DNA of 9,811 bases from JAKFYM01 sp964612065 (GTDB lineage: Bacteria > Bdellovibrionota > UBA1018 > CAIPTA01): positions 1 to 9,811 of the forward strand of contig CAZTCD010000119.1 in the NCBI GenBank assembly GCA_964612065.1, given 5' to 3'. This document shows positions 1 through 6,670 of the stretch, one piece after another. Each line of letters opens with the position of its first letter. Positions within the stretch are counted from its first letter, which is position 1. The position numbers were made by a program, and so were the translations under genes. Below the pieces are notes generated by a model. That model was not told where the DNA came from. It searched no databases and saw nothing but the letters and a program-made list of their open reading frames with translations.

Positions 1-1404
1 CTCGTTGGCCTGGGTCTCGAGCTCTGCATTCGATCTTTTCAATTCCTGAAGCAGCTGCTCGGTGCGCATGTTCGTGGAAATCATATTCAAAACCACCCCG
101 ATCGAGTCCATCAGCTGATCGAGGAAATTCAGATGGTTCACAGAAAATGGCTCCAGTGCGGCGAGTTCGATCACCGCTTTTAGCTCTCCTTCAAACAGAA
201 TCGGAAGAACCACGATGCTGCACGGCTGGGAGTGGCCGAGAGAAGAAGCGATGCGAACATAGCCTTCGGGCACTCTCGGCAACAAGATGCGCTTTCTTTC
301 AAAAGCGGCTTGCCCTACCAGTCCCTCCTTCAGCTGGAAATAGGTGGAACCGTGCTTTCCGGGAGAAAAGGCGTAAGAGGCGATCAAGCTCAAGCCAGGG
401 TCGTCTTTTTCCCCTTCCATCAGGAAAAACGTGCCGTACTGGCCGCCCACGAGCGGTGTGAGCTCGTTCATGATCAGCTGGGCCACCGCGGTAACCGATC
501 GCTGTCCCTGCATCATTGCGGAGAACTTGGCAAGATTGGTTTTCAGCCAATCCTGATCGTTGTTTTTATCGGTGGTTTCCCGCAGATTCCCGATCATGCG
601 GTTGATGTTGTTTTTGAGCTCGGCTACTTCTCCCCGGGCCTCCACGGTAATCAGCCTAGTAAGATCTCCCTTGGCCACGGCAGTGGAAACCTCTGAAATC
701 GCACGCACCTGGCTGGTGAGATTACCGGCGAGCTGGTTCACGCTCTCGGTAAGGTCTTTCCAGGTGCCCGACACGCCTTTCACGTCCGCCTGGCCCCCCA
801 GTTTTCCTTCGGTGCCCACTTCCTTCGCCACCCTGGTTACTTCCGAGGCAAAGGAGGAAAGCTGGCTTACCATGGAATTCACCGTGGTGCTCAGGCCGGA
901 AAATTCTCCTTTCAAGGGAACCCCGGATTTCTCGGTAGCCATTCTTTCCGCGAGGTTTCCGTTGGCTACCGCGGTTAGAACGCGCGCGGCCTCGTTCGTC
1001 GGGTGAACCAGATCGGCAATCAAGGAGTTCACGGCATCGAGGGAATCCGCCCATGCGCCCTGGAGCGGAAAGTTTTCCGCGCGCTCATGGATCCTGCCTT
1101 CTTTGCCTACGAGCTCCCGAACCCGCTGCAGCTCGGTAGCCATTTTCTCGTTGGAGGCCAGGATCGCATTGAATGCAGTGCCGATATCATTGATCAGGCC
1201 GGTATGCAGCAGGGGCACGCGCACCTGGAAGTTTCCACGGCCGGCCTCCTGGGCGCAATCCAAAAGGGTGCGGAGCTGGGTATAAATATAAAGTATTTTC
1301 TCCGAATCCTGCTTCCCGTGGGAGGATCGGGGGGGGCGTTTGCCGCTCCTGGGTTTGGAGTGCAGCTTGGAGTTCGGTTTATTCGCAGCTGTGGCGCTCT
1401 TCAT
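1..1404 (-). CDS. Poly-HAMP/GAF signalling protein, probable histidine kinase (3' end outside window)
   Basis: The frame is open from the ATG at 1404 to the left edge, giving 468 residues with no stop; the C-terminus lies outside. GGGAGG sits about 10 bases before the ATG. After a basic, low-complexity head (1-35) come about five HAMP-like units in tandem (roughly 49-95, 96-140, 142-190, 190-238, 238-285). They show the alternating signatures of poly-HAMP kinases: ANGNL, GTEGKLGGQADVKGVSGTW, and AKGDLTRLITVEARGEVAELK. DWLKTNLAKF then leads into a GAF domain (about 300-445, with GLVGQAAFERKRI and the LPILFEGELKAVIEL strand pair), followed by a predicted coiled coil (445-468). In this family HisKA, HATPase and often receiver domains follow; that part is inferred. 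No membrane segment is seen, so it is probably cytoplasmic, with HAMP units relaying a signal from or to the GAF domain. It is transcribed divergently from the Dps-like gene. The ligand is unknown. Confidence 0.9.
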   Translation of the reverse strand, partial: MKSATAANKPNSKLHSKPRSGKRPPRSSHGKQDSEKILYIYTQLRTLLDCAQEAGRGNFQVRVPLLHTGLINDIGTAFNAILASNEKMATELQRVRELVGKEGRIHERAENFPLQGAWADSLDAVNSLIADLVHPTNEAARVLTAVANGNLAERMATEKSGVPLKGEFSGLSTTVNSMVSQLSSFASEVTRVAKEVGTEGKLGGQADVKGVSGTWKDLTESVNQLAGNLTSQVRAISEVSTAVAKGDLTRLITVEARGEVAELKNNINRMIGNLRETTDKNNDQDWLKTNLAKFSAMMQGQRSVTAVAQLIMNELTPLVGGQYGTFFLMEGEKDDPGLSLIASYAFSPGKHGSTYFQLKEGLVGQAAFERKRILLPRVPEGYVRIASSLGHSQPCSIVVLPILFEGELKAVIELAALEPFSVNHLNFLDQLMDSIGVVLNMISTNMRTEQLLQELKRSNAELETQANE

Positions 1405-1525
1405 GAATTTCGTGCCCTCCCGGACGAAAATGAATGTGTGCCTCAAATGTCTCGTAAGCGATCCGCCTTCGCAAGGGGAAACGAGGAGCCGTTGTAAACA
1501 AAAAAAGATTAAATCCGGGGGAGAC

Positions 1526-1550
1526 TGCCCCAATCAGGGCAAATTGCCCC
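1526..1550. repeat. Alternating TGCCC/GGGCA half-sites (candidate operator or hairpin pair)
   Basis: Three half-sites are seen: TGCCCC (1526-1531), GGGCAA (1537-1542) and TTGCCC (1544-1549, then C). The second and third make a perfect 6-base inverted repeat around a single A. The first and second make an inverted repeat with a 6-base loop. The two TGCCCC copies lie 19 bases apart, about two helical turns. Lying between divergent genes, this suits a shared operator; as RNA, the middle element could pair with either neighbour. No function is demonstrated. Confidence 0.45.
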
Positions 1551-1646
1551 TGCTTACTGGCGGGCAAGCGAACGAGATCCGGAGGGCATGGTAATTGCGA
1601 ATCGTGTTCGCGGGCGCTATGGCAGCCGCTTGTGGGCGGAGAAGGT

Positions 1647-1653
1647 GGGAGGA
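1647..1653 (+). promoter_or_regulatory. Ribosome binding site deciding the Dps-like start
   Basis: GGGAGGA lies about 10 bases before the ATG at 1663. The in-frame upstream ATG at 1588 has GGAGGG only one base away, too close to function. The extra 25 residues it would add do not resemble Dps. I therefore prefer 1663. Confidence 0.6.
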
Positions 1654-1662
1654 CTGGTGGAT

Positions 1663-2274
1663 ATGAACGAAAGGGGAGCGAGAAACGATGTTCACGATCC
1701 AGCATTCACCCGTTCCCCCCCTGATATCTTCCGCAAGGTTCCGGACTCTCTTCTTATGGAGTTCGATGAGGAAATCAGCGATACGGGCCTGAATGCTTCC
1801 GATAGAAAAGAGGTGGCGGCTCATCTTTACAAGGCAATCGCGGATTCTCATGTGCTGGAGCTGAAGTGCCGGCGCTACTATTGGAACGTAAAGGGCCCTT
1901 CTTCTCACCTGTTGAAATCCATGCTGCTCGATCAGGCCAATCGGCAGAGCCAGCTGATCGAAGGCATCGGCCAGAGAATTCGGGCGCATTCTTTCGAAGT
2001 GCCTTGCTCCCTGCTGGAGTTTCTGGAGCTATCGGAAATCCGGGAGCGCGGAGTTCCGGTTCATGGAGTGGAAATGATGCTGAAGGATCTCGCGGCCGGT
2101 CACGAGCTGATGGTTAGAAATCTCAAAGCGGCTATCCCGCTTCTGGAAGTTTCGGGGGATCTTCCTTCCCTCGAGGTGTTCACCCGGCACATCGCGTTCC
2201 ATGAGGACGCCACGAGGCAGCTTCTCAGCTGCCTGCAGTACGATCGGCTGAGCCTCAGAGATTCACCGTCTTAA
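1663..2274 (+). CDS. Dps-like ferritin-fold protein with degenerate ferroxidase site
   Basis: 203 residues from the preferred ATG (228 from 1588). The Dps signature WNVKGP follows Y73, and the four-helix order is recognisable: helix A with the WNVKGP loop (about 50-80), helix B (QSQLIEGIGQRIRA), a short FLELSEIRE helix, helix C (MLKDLAAGHELMVRNLKAAI) and helix D (HIAFHEDATRQLL). Dps proteins form 12-mers that oxidise and store iron and protect DNA in starved cells. A gapless manual alignment with E. coli Dps replaces most ferroxidase residues: H51 by Tyr73, H63 by Lys85, D67 by Leu89, D78 by Glu100, E82 by Gln104. Normal ferroxidase activity is therefore unlikely. The N-terminal extension of about 45 residues before the fold is charged and could bind DNA or a partner (inference). 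The 3' end overlaps the convergent kinase gene by 20 bases. Alternative: a related ferritin-like protein with a non-iron role. Confidence 0.85.
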   Translation: MNERGARNDVHDPAFTRSPPDIFRKVPDSLLMEFDEEISDTGLNASDRKEVAAHLYKAIADSHVLELKCRRYYWNVKGPSSHLLKSMLLDQANRQSQLIEGIGQRIRAHSFEVPCSLLEFLELSEIRERGVPVHGVEMMLKDLAAGHELMVRNLKAAIPLLEVSGDLPSLEVFTRHIAFHEDATRQLLSCLQYDRLSLRDSPS

Positions 2275-4864
2275 GCCAGTTTTCGATGAACTGAATGCGC
2301 CCGTTCACCTGCTCCATGTCCTTTTCCTGCGCATATTGTTCAAGCTCGGCTCCCGCTTGTCCCAGTTCCGGGAACCCATACGTAGCGGCGCTGCCTTTTA
2401 TCTTGTGCCCGATGAACACCAGCTTTTCCCAGTCTCCGCTACCCGCGGCCTCCCGGAGTTTCTTCAGGTCCTCGCTCCGCTGCCGATAGTAGGTGGGCAG
2501 GTATTCCTGCATTTTTTTCTTCCAGTTTTCGTCCATATCATCCTGCCTGTTTTCTTCTGAGTGCGCCGTCTCCCCAAATACCTTGCCCAGGAACGACTGG
2601 AGCTCCCCGAGGTCGAGAGGTTTGGAGAGATGCGCAGTAAAACCCGAACTTCTGCACTTTTCAACTTCCTCGGTGTCGGTATGCGCCGATACCGCGACAA
2701 TAGGAACGCTCTTGCGGCCCGTTTTCGCCTCAAACTCCCGCATCTGTCTCGTGGCATCATACCCGTCGAGTTCCGGCATCATAAGGTCCATGAAAACGAT
2801 GTCGAAATTGTTCTGCCTGAATTTTTCCATGGCTTCCTGCCCGTTGTCGGCCAGTACCAGGTGGCTCGTATGCTTCTCAAGGTAGTTCTTCATCAGCACC
2901 TGGTTGTCCCGGGAGTCATCCACCACCAGGGCGGAGATGGGCCTCGAGATCTGGAAGCGGGAGAGCCGGAGGGAGTAGTGCCCGGTACGCCGGCCCAGAG
3001 GGGGCCGGGCTTCTTCCTTCTGGCGCAAAACCAGGTCAATTGCAGTCAAAAACTCCACCGGCTTGATGGGTATATAGCAAAACGTTTTTACTCCCAGCGA
3101 GTTCAATCTGAGCAGGCGGGAGGGCGGAAGGTTGGAGCGAAGAAGCATCACCACCTTGGGAAGGAGAGGGCGTTTTGCCTTTTCTTCGGCCTGTTGCAGG
3201 GCCCCTACGAGATGCCCCTGAAGCTCATGGCTGAGAATACAGAGCTCGAAAGCTTCGGAGGCAAAATAAGCCGCCCATCGCTCTTCCGTCCATGGCGGCT
3301 CGGCTCCCATGCCCGGCGGCACCACGGAGGTTCCCCCATAACATTCGATATAGGTCTGTATCTTTTCCCGCCGGTCCGGATTCCCTTCCAGCAGAAGAGC
3401 CCTTTTTCCCGCAAGGGAGCGCCTCCGGAACAGGTCGAAAAAGGTGTCCTCCGAAAAACGATTCACGGGGAGGAAGAAGTGAAAGGTGGATCCTTTTCCC
3501 TTCTGGCTCTGTACGTCGATCTCACCGCCGGTGAGCTTGATCAGCTCCAGGCAAATGCCGAGGCCGAGGCCGGAGCCGCCGAACCGGCGCAAGGCGGACG
3601 GGTCTTTTTCGCGGAAATAGCTGAAAATCTCGCTGAGCTTCGGCGGAGAAATGCCGCTTCCGGTGTCGGAGATCGCGAAATGCAGGCGGGAACGCCCGAA
3701 GTCCCTCGTATGCCAAACGCTCAGGGTAATCTTTCCCCGCTCAGTGAACTTTACGGCGTTTTCCAGGAGGTTGAGGAGAACCTGCTGGAGAACCAGCGGA
3801 TCAGTCGTGATTTTTATCGGGGTCTTGGGATCGACATTCAGGAAGAGGTCGATTTCCTTCCTGTCTGCCTTGTAGGTGATCAGATCGATGCAATCGTGAA
3901 CGGCATTCAGGAGATCGATCTCACAGTATTCCAGCATCACCTTTCCCGAGCTGATGCGGGAGTAGTCTATAAGATTATTCAGATGCCCCATCAGGCTTTT
4001 CGATGCGGACCCAAGCGCTGCGATATAGTGGCGCTGCTGTTCCGTGAGGCTGGTGCCCTCGATCAGGCTGGTCATCCCGAGAATCGAGTTGAGAGGGTTC
4101 CGGATCTCGTTGCCCACGCGCCCGAGGAAACGCGATCTTGCCTCCACCGCATCGAGCAGTTGCCTGACGCCGGGGCGGATCACGTACAGGCCGGTGCATA
4201 GAAGGAGAAGCATTACGAGAATCGTGGAAGACAGGCTGAGCGCCCTTCCCATAACGATCCTGCTCATGATTCGCTGCTGGTAGAAGCGATTCAGCTCGCT
4301 CAGCGCATTTCTATATTGGTGCTCTTTTTCCAGCAGGCCGGCCACGTAAGGTTCCCGGATCTGCGGGCGGGAGAAGGATCTGCTGGCGGCGAGGGACAGG
4401 CCGCCGAAGCCGTGTTCCATTTCGGCCAGAAGCTCCGAGGTTCGGGAAAAAAGATCTTCGAGCCCGCGCCGGCTCGCAAAGGCGGTGAACAGGAGGTGTG
4501 TGTCGCCGGTAAGAAGATCCTGGCGAACGGCTAGTTCCTGCAAGGAGGAGCGCGCCACTTGCAGCCGGTCCTCCAGCAGGCCTTTCCCGGCGGGCGCGCG
4601 GATCTGTTCCACCGCCCGGGAAAATTCCAGGCTGGCTTCGGACTGGTGATCGATGCGGCCCGACTGCCGGAAGGCATGGGCCTGAAGAGAAAAGGAGGCC
4701 TGCTCGAACAATTGAGCCAAGCACACCATAAGGGCCACGAGCCCGAAGCCGAGCGCGTATCTCTTGGTGAGAGAGGCCGGAAGCAAAAGGTTTGCTTTCG
4801 CTTCCAGTCGCCCATCCAGGCGCCGGGCCCAGATGCGGAATCTATGCCGAATGGCTCCTTTCAT
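2255..4864 (-). CDS. Membrane hybrid sensor kinase: degenerate HisKA, HATPase, pseudo-receiver, receiver, HPt
   Basis: 869 residues, BarA-like layout. There are two membrane segments (about 36-53 and 209-229) with a helical extracytoplasmic region of about 155 residues between them. HisKA (about 243-310) carries FLGRVGNEIRNPLN, with Asn252 where the phosphoacceptor His belongs. HATPase (about 350-467) looks intact: N box NLLENAVKF (N369), G1 SDTGSGI (399-405), G2 GGSGLGLGI (429-437). A first receiver-like domain (about 487-615) lacks the acidic pair and has Ser545 at the Asp position, though K601 remains. The second receiver (about 643-765) is complete: D649/D650, D693, S726, K748. The C-terminal HPt (about 775-869) has HKIKGSA with H820. 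It starts 15 bases after the sigma-54 regulator gene, so they are co-transcribed. By inference it receives phosphate at D693/H820 from elsewhere, or acts as phosphatase or scaffold, since the usual autophosphorylation site is absent. The ATG follows AAGGGTGA, a modest ribosome binding site. The signal sensed is unknown. Confidence 0.93.
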   Translation of the reverse strand: MKGAIRHRFRIWARRLDGRLEAKANLLLPASLTKRYALGFGLVALMVCLAQLFEQASFSLQAHAFRQSGRIDHQSEASLEFSRAVEQIRAPAGKGLLEDRLQVARSSLQELAVRQDLLTGDTHLLFTAFASRRGLEDLFSRTSELLAEMEHGFGGLSLAASRSFSRPQIREPYVAGLLEKEHQYRNALSELNRFYQQRIMSRIVMGRALSLSSTILVMLLLLCTGLYVIRPGVRQLLDAVEARSRFLGRVGNEIRNPLNSILGMTSLIEGTSLTEQQRHYIAALGSASKSLMGHLNNLIDYSRISSGKVMLEYCEIDLLNAVHDCIDLITYKADRKEIDLFLNVDPKTPIKITTDPLVLQQVLLNLLENAVKFTERGKITLSVWHTRDFGRSRLHFAISDTGSGISPPKLSEIFSYFREKDPSALRRFGGSGLGLGICLELIKLTGGEIDVQSQKGKGSTFHFFLPVNRFSEDTFFDLFRRRSLAGKRALLLEGNPDRREKIQTYIECYGGTSVVPPGMGAEPPWTEERWAAYFASEAFELCILSHELQGHLVGALQQAEEKAKRPLLPKVVMLLRSNLPPSRLLRLNSLGVKTFCYIPIKPVEFLTAIDLVLRQKEEARPPLGRRTGHYSLRLSRFQISRPISALVVDDSRDNQVLMKNYLEKHTSHLVLADNGQEAMEKFRQNNFDIVFMDLMMPELDGYDATRQMREFEAKTGRKSVPIVAVSAHTDTEEVEKCRSSGFTAHLSKPLDLGELQSFLGKVFGETAHSEENRQDDMDENWKKKMQEYLPTYYRQRSEDLKKLREAAGSGDWEKLVFIGHKIKGSAATYGFPELGQAGAELEQYAQEKDMEQVNGRIQFIENWLKTVNL

Positions 4865-4879
4865 CGGGCCGGTTCACCC

Positions 4880-6271
4880 TTAATGAGCGTGGATCTTGTA
4901 CTCTTTTTCTTTCCGGTAGAGCGTTTTCCGGTCGATCCCGAGGATCTGGGCCGCTCGCTCTTTCCGGTCTTCCACCGAAGTGAGGATGTGTTTGATGTAT
5001 TCTTTCTCCAGAGCGCGAAGCGTCAGGTGGCTAGAGAAGTGCTCGTAAATCTTCTTGTCGTCGTTTGCCGTGCTCTCGATCAGAATGTGCTGCTCATCGA
5101 CCACATTCCCCTGGCTCAAAATCACCGCTCTCTCGATGGTGTTCTCCAGTTCCCGAACGTTGCCGCACCACTTCAGCTGGTACAGGCGCGCCACTGCTTT
5201 GCGGGAGAAGCTCTTTACGTTGAGCCTGTTTTTGGCCGCGTACTTCTCGAGGAAGAGGTTCGCCAGAATCAGAATGTCCTCCCTGCGGTCCCTGAGGGGC
5301 GGAATGCAGATCGGAATCACGCAGAGGCGGTAGAAGAGATCTTCTCTGAAGGTGCCTTTGTCGATCATTTTTTTCAGATCGCGGTGGGTGGCGGAGATGA
5401 TCCGGACATCGATATCGACGCTCTTGTTGTCGCCTACGGGGCGGATTTTTCTCTCCTGAAGCACGCGAAGAAGCTTGCTCTGAAGGGATACGGGCATATC
5501 GCCGATTTCATCAAGGAAGATCGTGCCTCCGTTGGCCTCCATAAACAGCCCTTGGCGGCTTTCCGTGGCGCCGGTAAATGATCCCTTCTTGTGGCCGAAA
5601 AGCTCTGATTCCAGGAGTTCGTTGGGAATCGCCGAGCAGTTCACCGCCACGAAAGGGCCGTTGGCCCGGTCGCTGGCCTGATGGATGGCATCTGCCAGCA
5701 TTTCTTTTCCGGTTCCGCTTTCTCCGGTGATCATCACCGAAGAGGAGGTGGGCGCGATTTTCCTGGCGAGACCGAAAATGTCCTGCATCACCTTGCTCTT
5801 GGCGATCATCTTCCCGAAAGTCTGCGTGCGATCGTAGTCGAGGTGGGAGTTCAGCTTCTTGAACTTGATTTCCAGGTTGGAAATCTTCATGGCCCTGGTG
5901 GCGATCACGTTGAGCTCCGTAAAGTTCACGGGCTTGGTGATGTAGTCGAAGGCGCCGCGGTTCATGGCCAGCGCCGCATTTTCCTGGGCGCCATGCGCGG
6001 TTAGCAGAATAACGGGAAGATGCGGCTGAGCGCGCACGAGGCGTTCCGTGAATTCGATGCCATCGATGCCGGGCAGTTTCAGGTCGCAGACCACGAGATC
6101 GGCGGGAAGGCCGTTCTCGGTGAGATCCGGGGCTTTCGCGGTTTCCAGATAAGCAAAGGCACTCTCTGCGTCGCCGAAAGCCACGGTATCGTAGCCTTGG
6201 GAGGTGAAAAAGGTTTTCAGTGCAACCTGCAGGTCAATATCGTCGTCGATGATCACTATCTTCTTGTTCAT
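4880..6271 (-). CDS. NtrC-family sigma-54-dependent response regulator
   Basis: 463 residues with the standard three domains. The receiver (1-125) has the D9-D11 acidic cluster, phosphoacceptor D63, T91 and K113. The AAA+ sigma-54 interaction domain (about 150-385) has Walker A GESGTGKE (183-190), the sigma-54 contact loop as GSFTGA (230-235, a common variant of GAFTGA), and Walker B IFLDEIGD (251-258). A Fis-type helix-turn-helix closes the protein (RAAQILGIDRKTLYRK, about 439-454). Such proteins bind enhancer sites and use ATP hydrolysis to open sigma-54 promoters after phosphorylation. All key residues are present, so it should be functional. GAGG lies about 7 bases before the ATG. It is the first gene of an operon with the hybrid kinase. 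The divergent sigma-54 promoter next door is its most likely target (inference from position). It is AtoC/ZraR/DctD-like, but I would not assign one of those names. Confidence 0.96.
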   Translation of the reverse strand: MNKKIVIIDDDIDLQVALKTFFTSQGYDTVAFGDAESAFAYLETAKAPDLTENGLPADLVVCDLKLPGIDGIEFTERLVRAQPHLPVILLTAHGAQENAALAMNRGAFDYITKPVNFTELNVIATRAMKISNLEIKFKKLNSHLDYDRTQTFGKMIAKSKVMQDIFGLARKIAPTSSSVMITGESGTGKEMLADAIHQASDRANGPFVAVNCSAIPNELLESELFGHKKGSFTGATESRQGLFMEANGGTIFLDEIGDMPVSLQSKLLRVLQERKIRPVGDNKSVDIDVRIISATHRDLKKMIDKGTFREDLFYRLCVIPICIPPLRDRREDILILANLFLEKYAAKNRLNVKSFSRKAVARLYQLKWCGNVRELENTIERAVILSQGNVVDEQHILIESTANDDKKIYEHFSSHLTLRALEKEYIKHILTSVEDRKERAAQILGIDRKTLYRKEKEYKIHAH

Positions 6272-6407
6272 ACGGATGCCTCAACGCTGGGGTTTAATGA
6301 CTCTGCTTTTTTTCTACGCACTCACCGAAAAAAAGAAAAGACGAAATGGGGCGCCTAAAAAAATAGATGGGGTAAAACACCACATTGAGGCAGGCTAATT
6401 TCAGCCA

Positions 6408-6435
6408 GAAAGAACCGGAGAGAAAAGCTTCTTTC
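6408..6435. repeat. Inverted repeat, candidate enhancer (UAS) for a sigma-54 activator
   Basis: GAAAGAA (6408-6414) and TTCTTTC (6429-6435) are perfect 7-base inverted arms separated by 14 bases. The site lies about 125-152 bases before the predicted start of the sigma-54 transcript, where NtrC-type activators usually bind. The arms are low-complexity purine/pyrimidine runs, so chance is possible. Confidence 0.35.
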
Positions 6436-6533
6436 CCCGAGGCACGTGTAAAAAAACAACAGTAAGTTCCTAAGAATGCCCCATGACTCGTGGCGTCTTT
6501 TTCTGTTCGGCCCTTAAACGGAAGAGGGCAAGC

Positions 6534-6548
6534 TGGCAAACATCTTGC
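6534..6548 (+). promoter_or_regulatory. Sigma-54 (-24/-12) promoter
   Basis: TGGCAAACATCTTGC matches the consensus TGGCAC-N5-TTGC: TGGCA at -24 and TTGC at -12, with exact spacing (GG and GC 10 bases apart). The only departures are in the less conserved positions after TGGCA. The predicted start is near 6560, leaving a leader of about 110 bases before the receiver gene at 6671. The inverted repeat GCAAG (6528-6532)/CTTGC (6544-6548) overlaps it. A gene for a sigma-54 activator lies immediately upstream in the opposite direction. Confidence 0.75.
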
Positions 6549-6654
6549 GAGAGTTATCGGCAACGCATTGTTTGTGTGACTGAGGGTGTGATCGTGTTCG
6601 CGGTGGATTCCGTATGGAAACGGGATGGCGATCCACACGAGAGCTGAGAAGCAT

Positions 6655-6664
6655 GGAGAGGGGG
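6655..6664 (+). promoter_or_regulatory. Purine-rich ribosome binding site favouring the 6671 start
   Basis: GGAGAGGGGG ends 6 bases before the ATG at 6671. The upstream in-frame ATG at 6614 has only GGTGGA, 6 bases away. Neither choice affects the receiver domain. Confidence 0.5.
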
Positions 6665-6670
6665 CAGATC

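Larger units (their letters stand above)
1405..1662. promoter_or_regulatory. Divergent intergenic region between the HAMP/GAF gene and the Dps-like gene
   Basis: This 258-base stretch must hold the start signals of both divergent genes. It has an A-rich patch (about 1496-1513) followed by a GC-rich block with repeated half-sites (separate entry). I found no convincing sigma-70 pair. The best for the rightward gene is TTGCGA (1594-1599), 17 bases, then TATGGC (1617-1622), which is weak. I see no sigma-54 element with the right spacing on either strand. Confidence 0.5.
6272..6670. promoter_or_regulatory. 399-base divergent intergenic region upstream of the NtrC-type regulator and the receiver operon
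   Basis: This is by far the longest gap in a compact window and is more A/T-rich than its surroundings, with several A and T runs (6307-6313, 6328-6334, 6357-6363, 6451-6457). It holds a sigma-54 promoter pointing right (6534-6548), a 7-base inverted repeat (6408-6435) and an imperfect dyad TGGGGT-AAA-ACACCA (6368-6382, 5 of 6 pairs). I found no clear sigma-70 promoter for the leftward regulator gene. A 114-codon minus-strand open frame (6294-6638) looks non-coding: aromatic- and His-rich, no family resemblance, and running through the promoter elements. Confidence 0.7.

Noticed and set aside
1594..1622. Sigma-70-type promoter for the Dps-like gene (TTGCGA, 17 bases, TATGGC)
   Set aside because: Only 4 of 6 and 3 of 6 consensus matches; such pairs occur by chance.
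1618..1632. TGGCA followed by TTG upstream of the Dps-like gene as a sigma-54 promoter
   Set aside because: The -24 to -12 spacing is one base short and the invariant GC at -12 is missing.
1379..1705. 108-codon minus-strand frame across the kinase start and the divergent promoter region
   Set aside because: It is out of frame with the HAMP/GAF gene, overlaps the Dps-like start, and has no family resemblance.
2561..4201. 546-codon plus-strand open frame opposite the hybrid kinase
   Set aside because: The minus strand has clear HATPase, receiver and HPt motifs across this span. The plus frame has no domain resemblance and is a by-product of GC-rich codon use.
4559..5581. 340-codon plus-strand open frame crossing the kinase/regulator junction
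   Set aside because: It runs antisense through two genes with strong motifs and has no recognisable domain.
6294..6638. 114-codon minus-strand open frame in the large intergenic region
   Set aside because: The composition looks non-coding (many Phe, His, Cys, Pro), and it overlaps the sigma-54 promoter and its flanking repeats.
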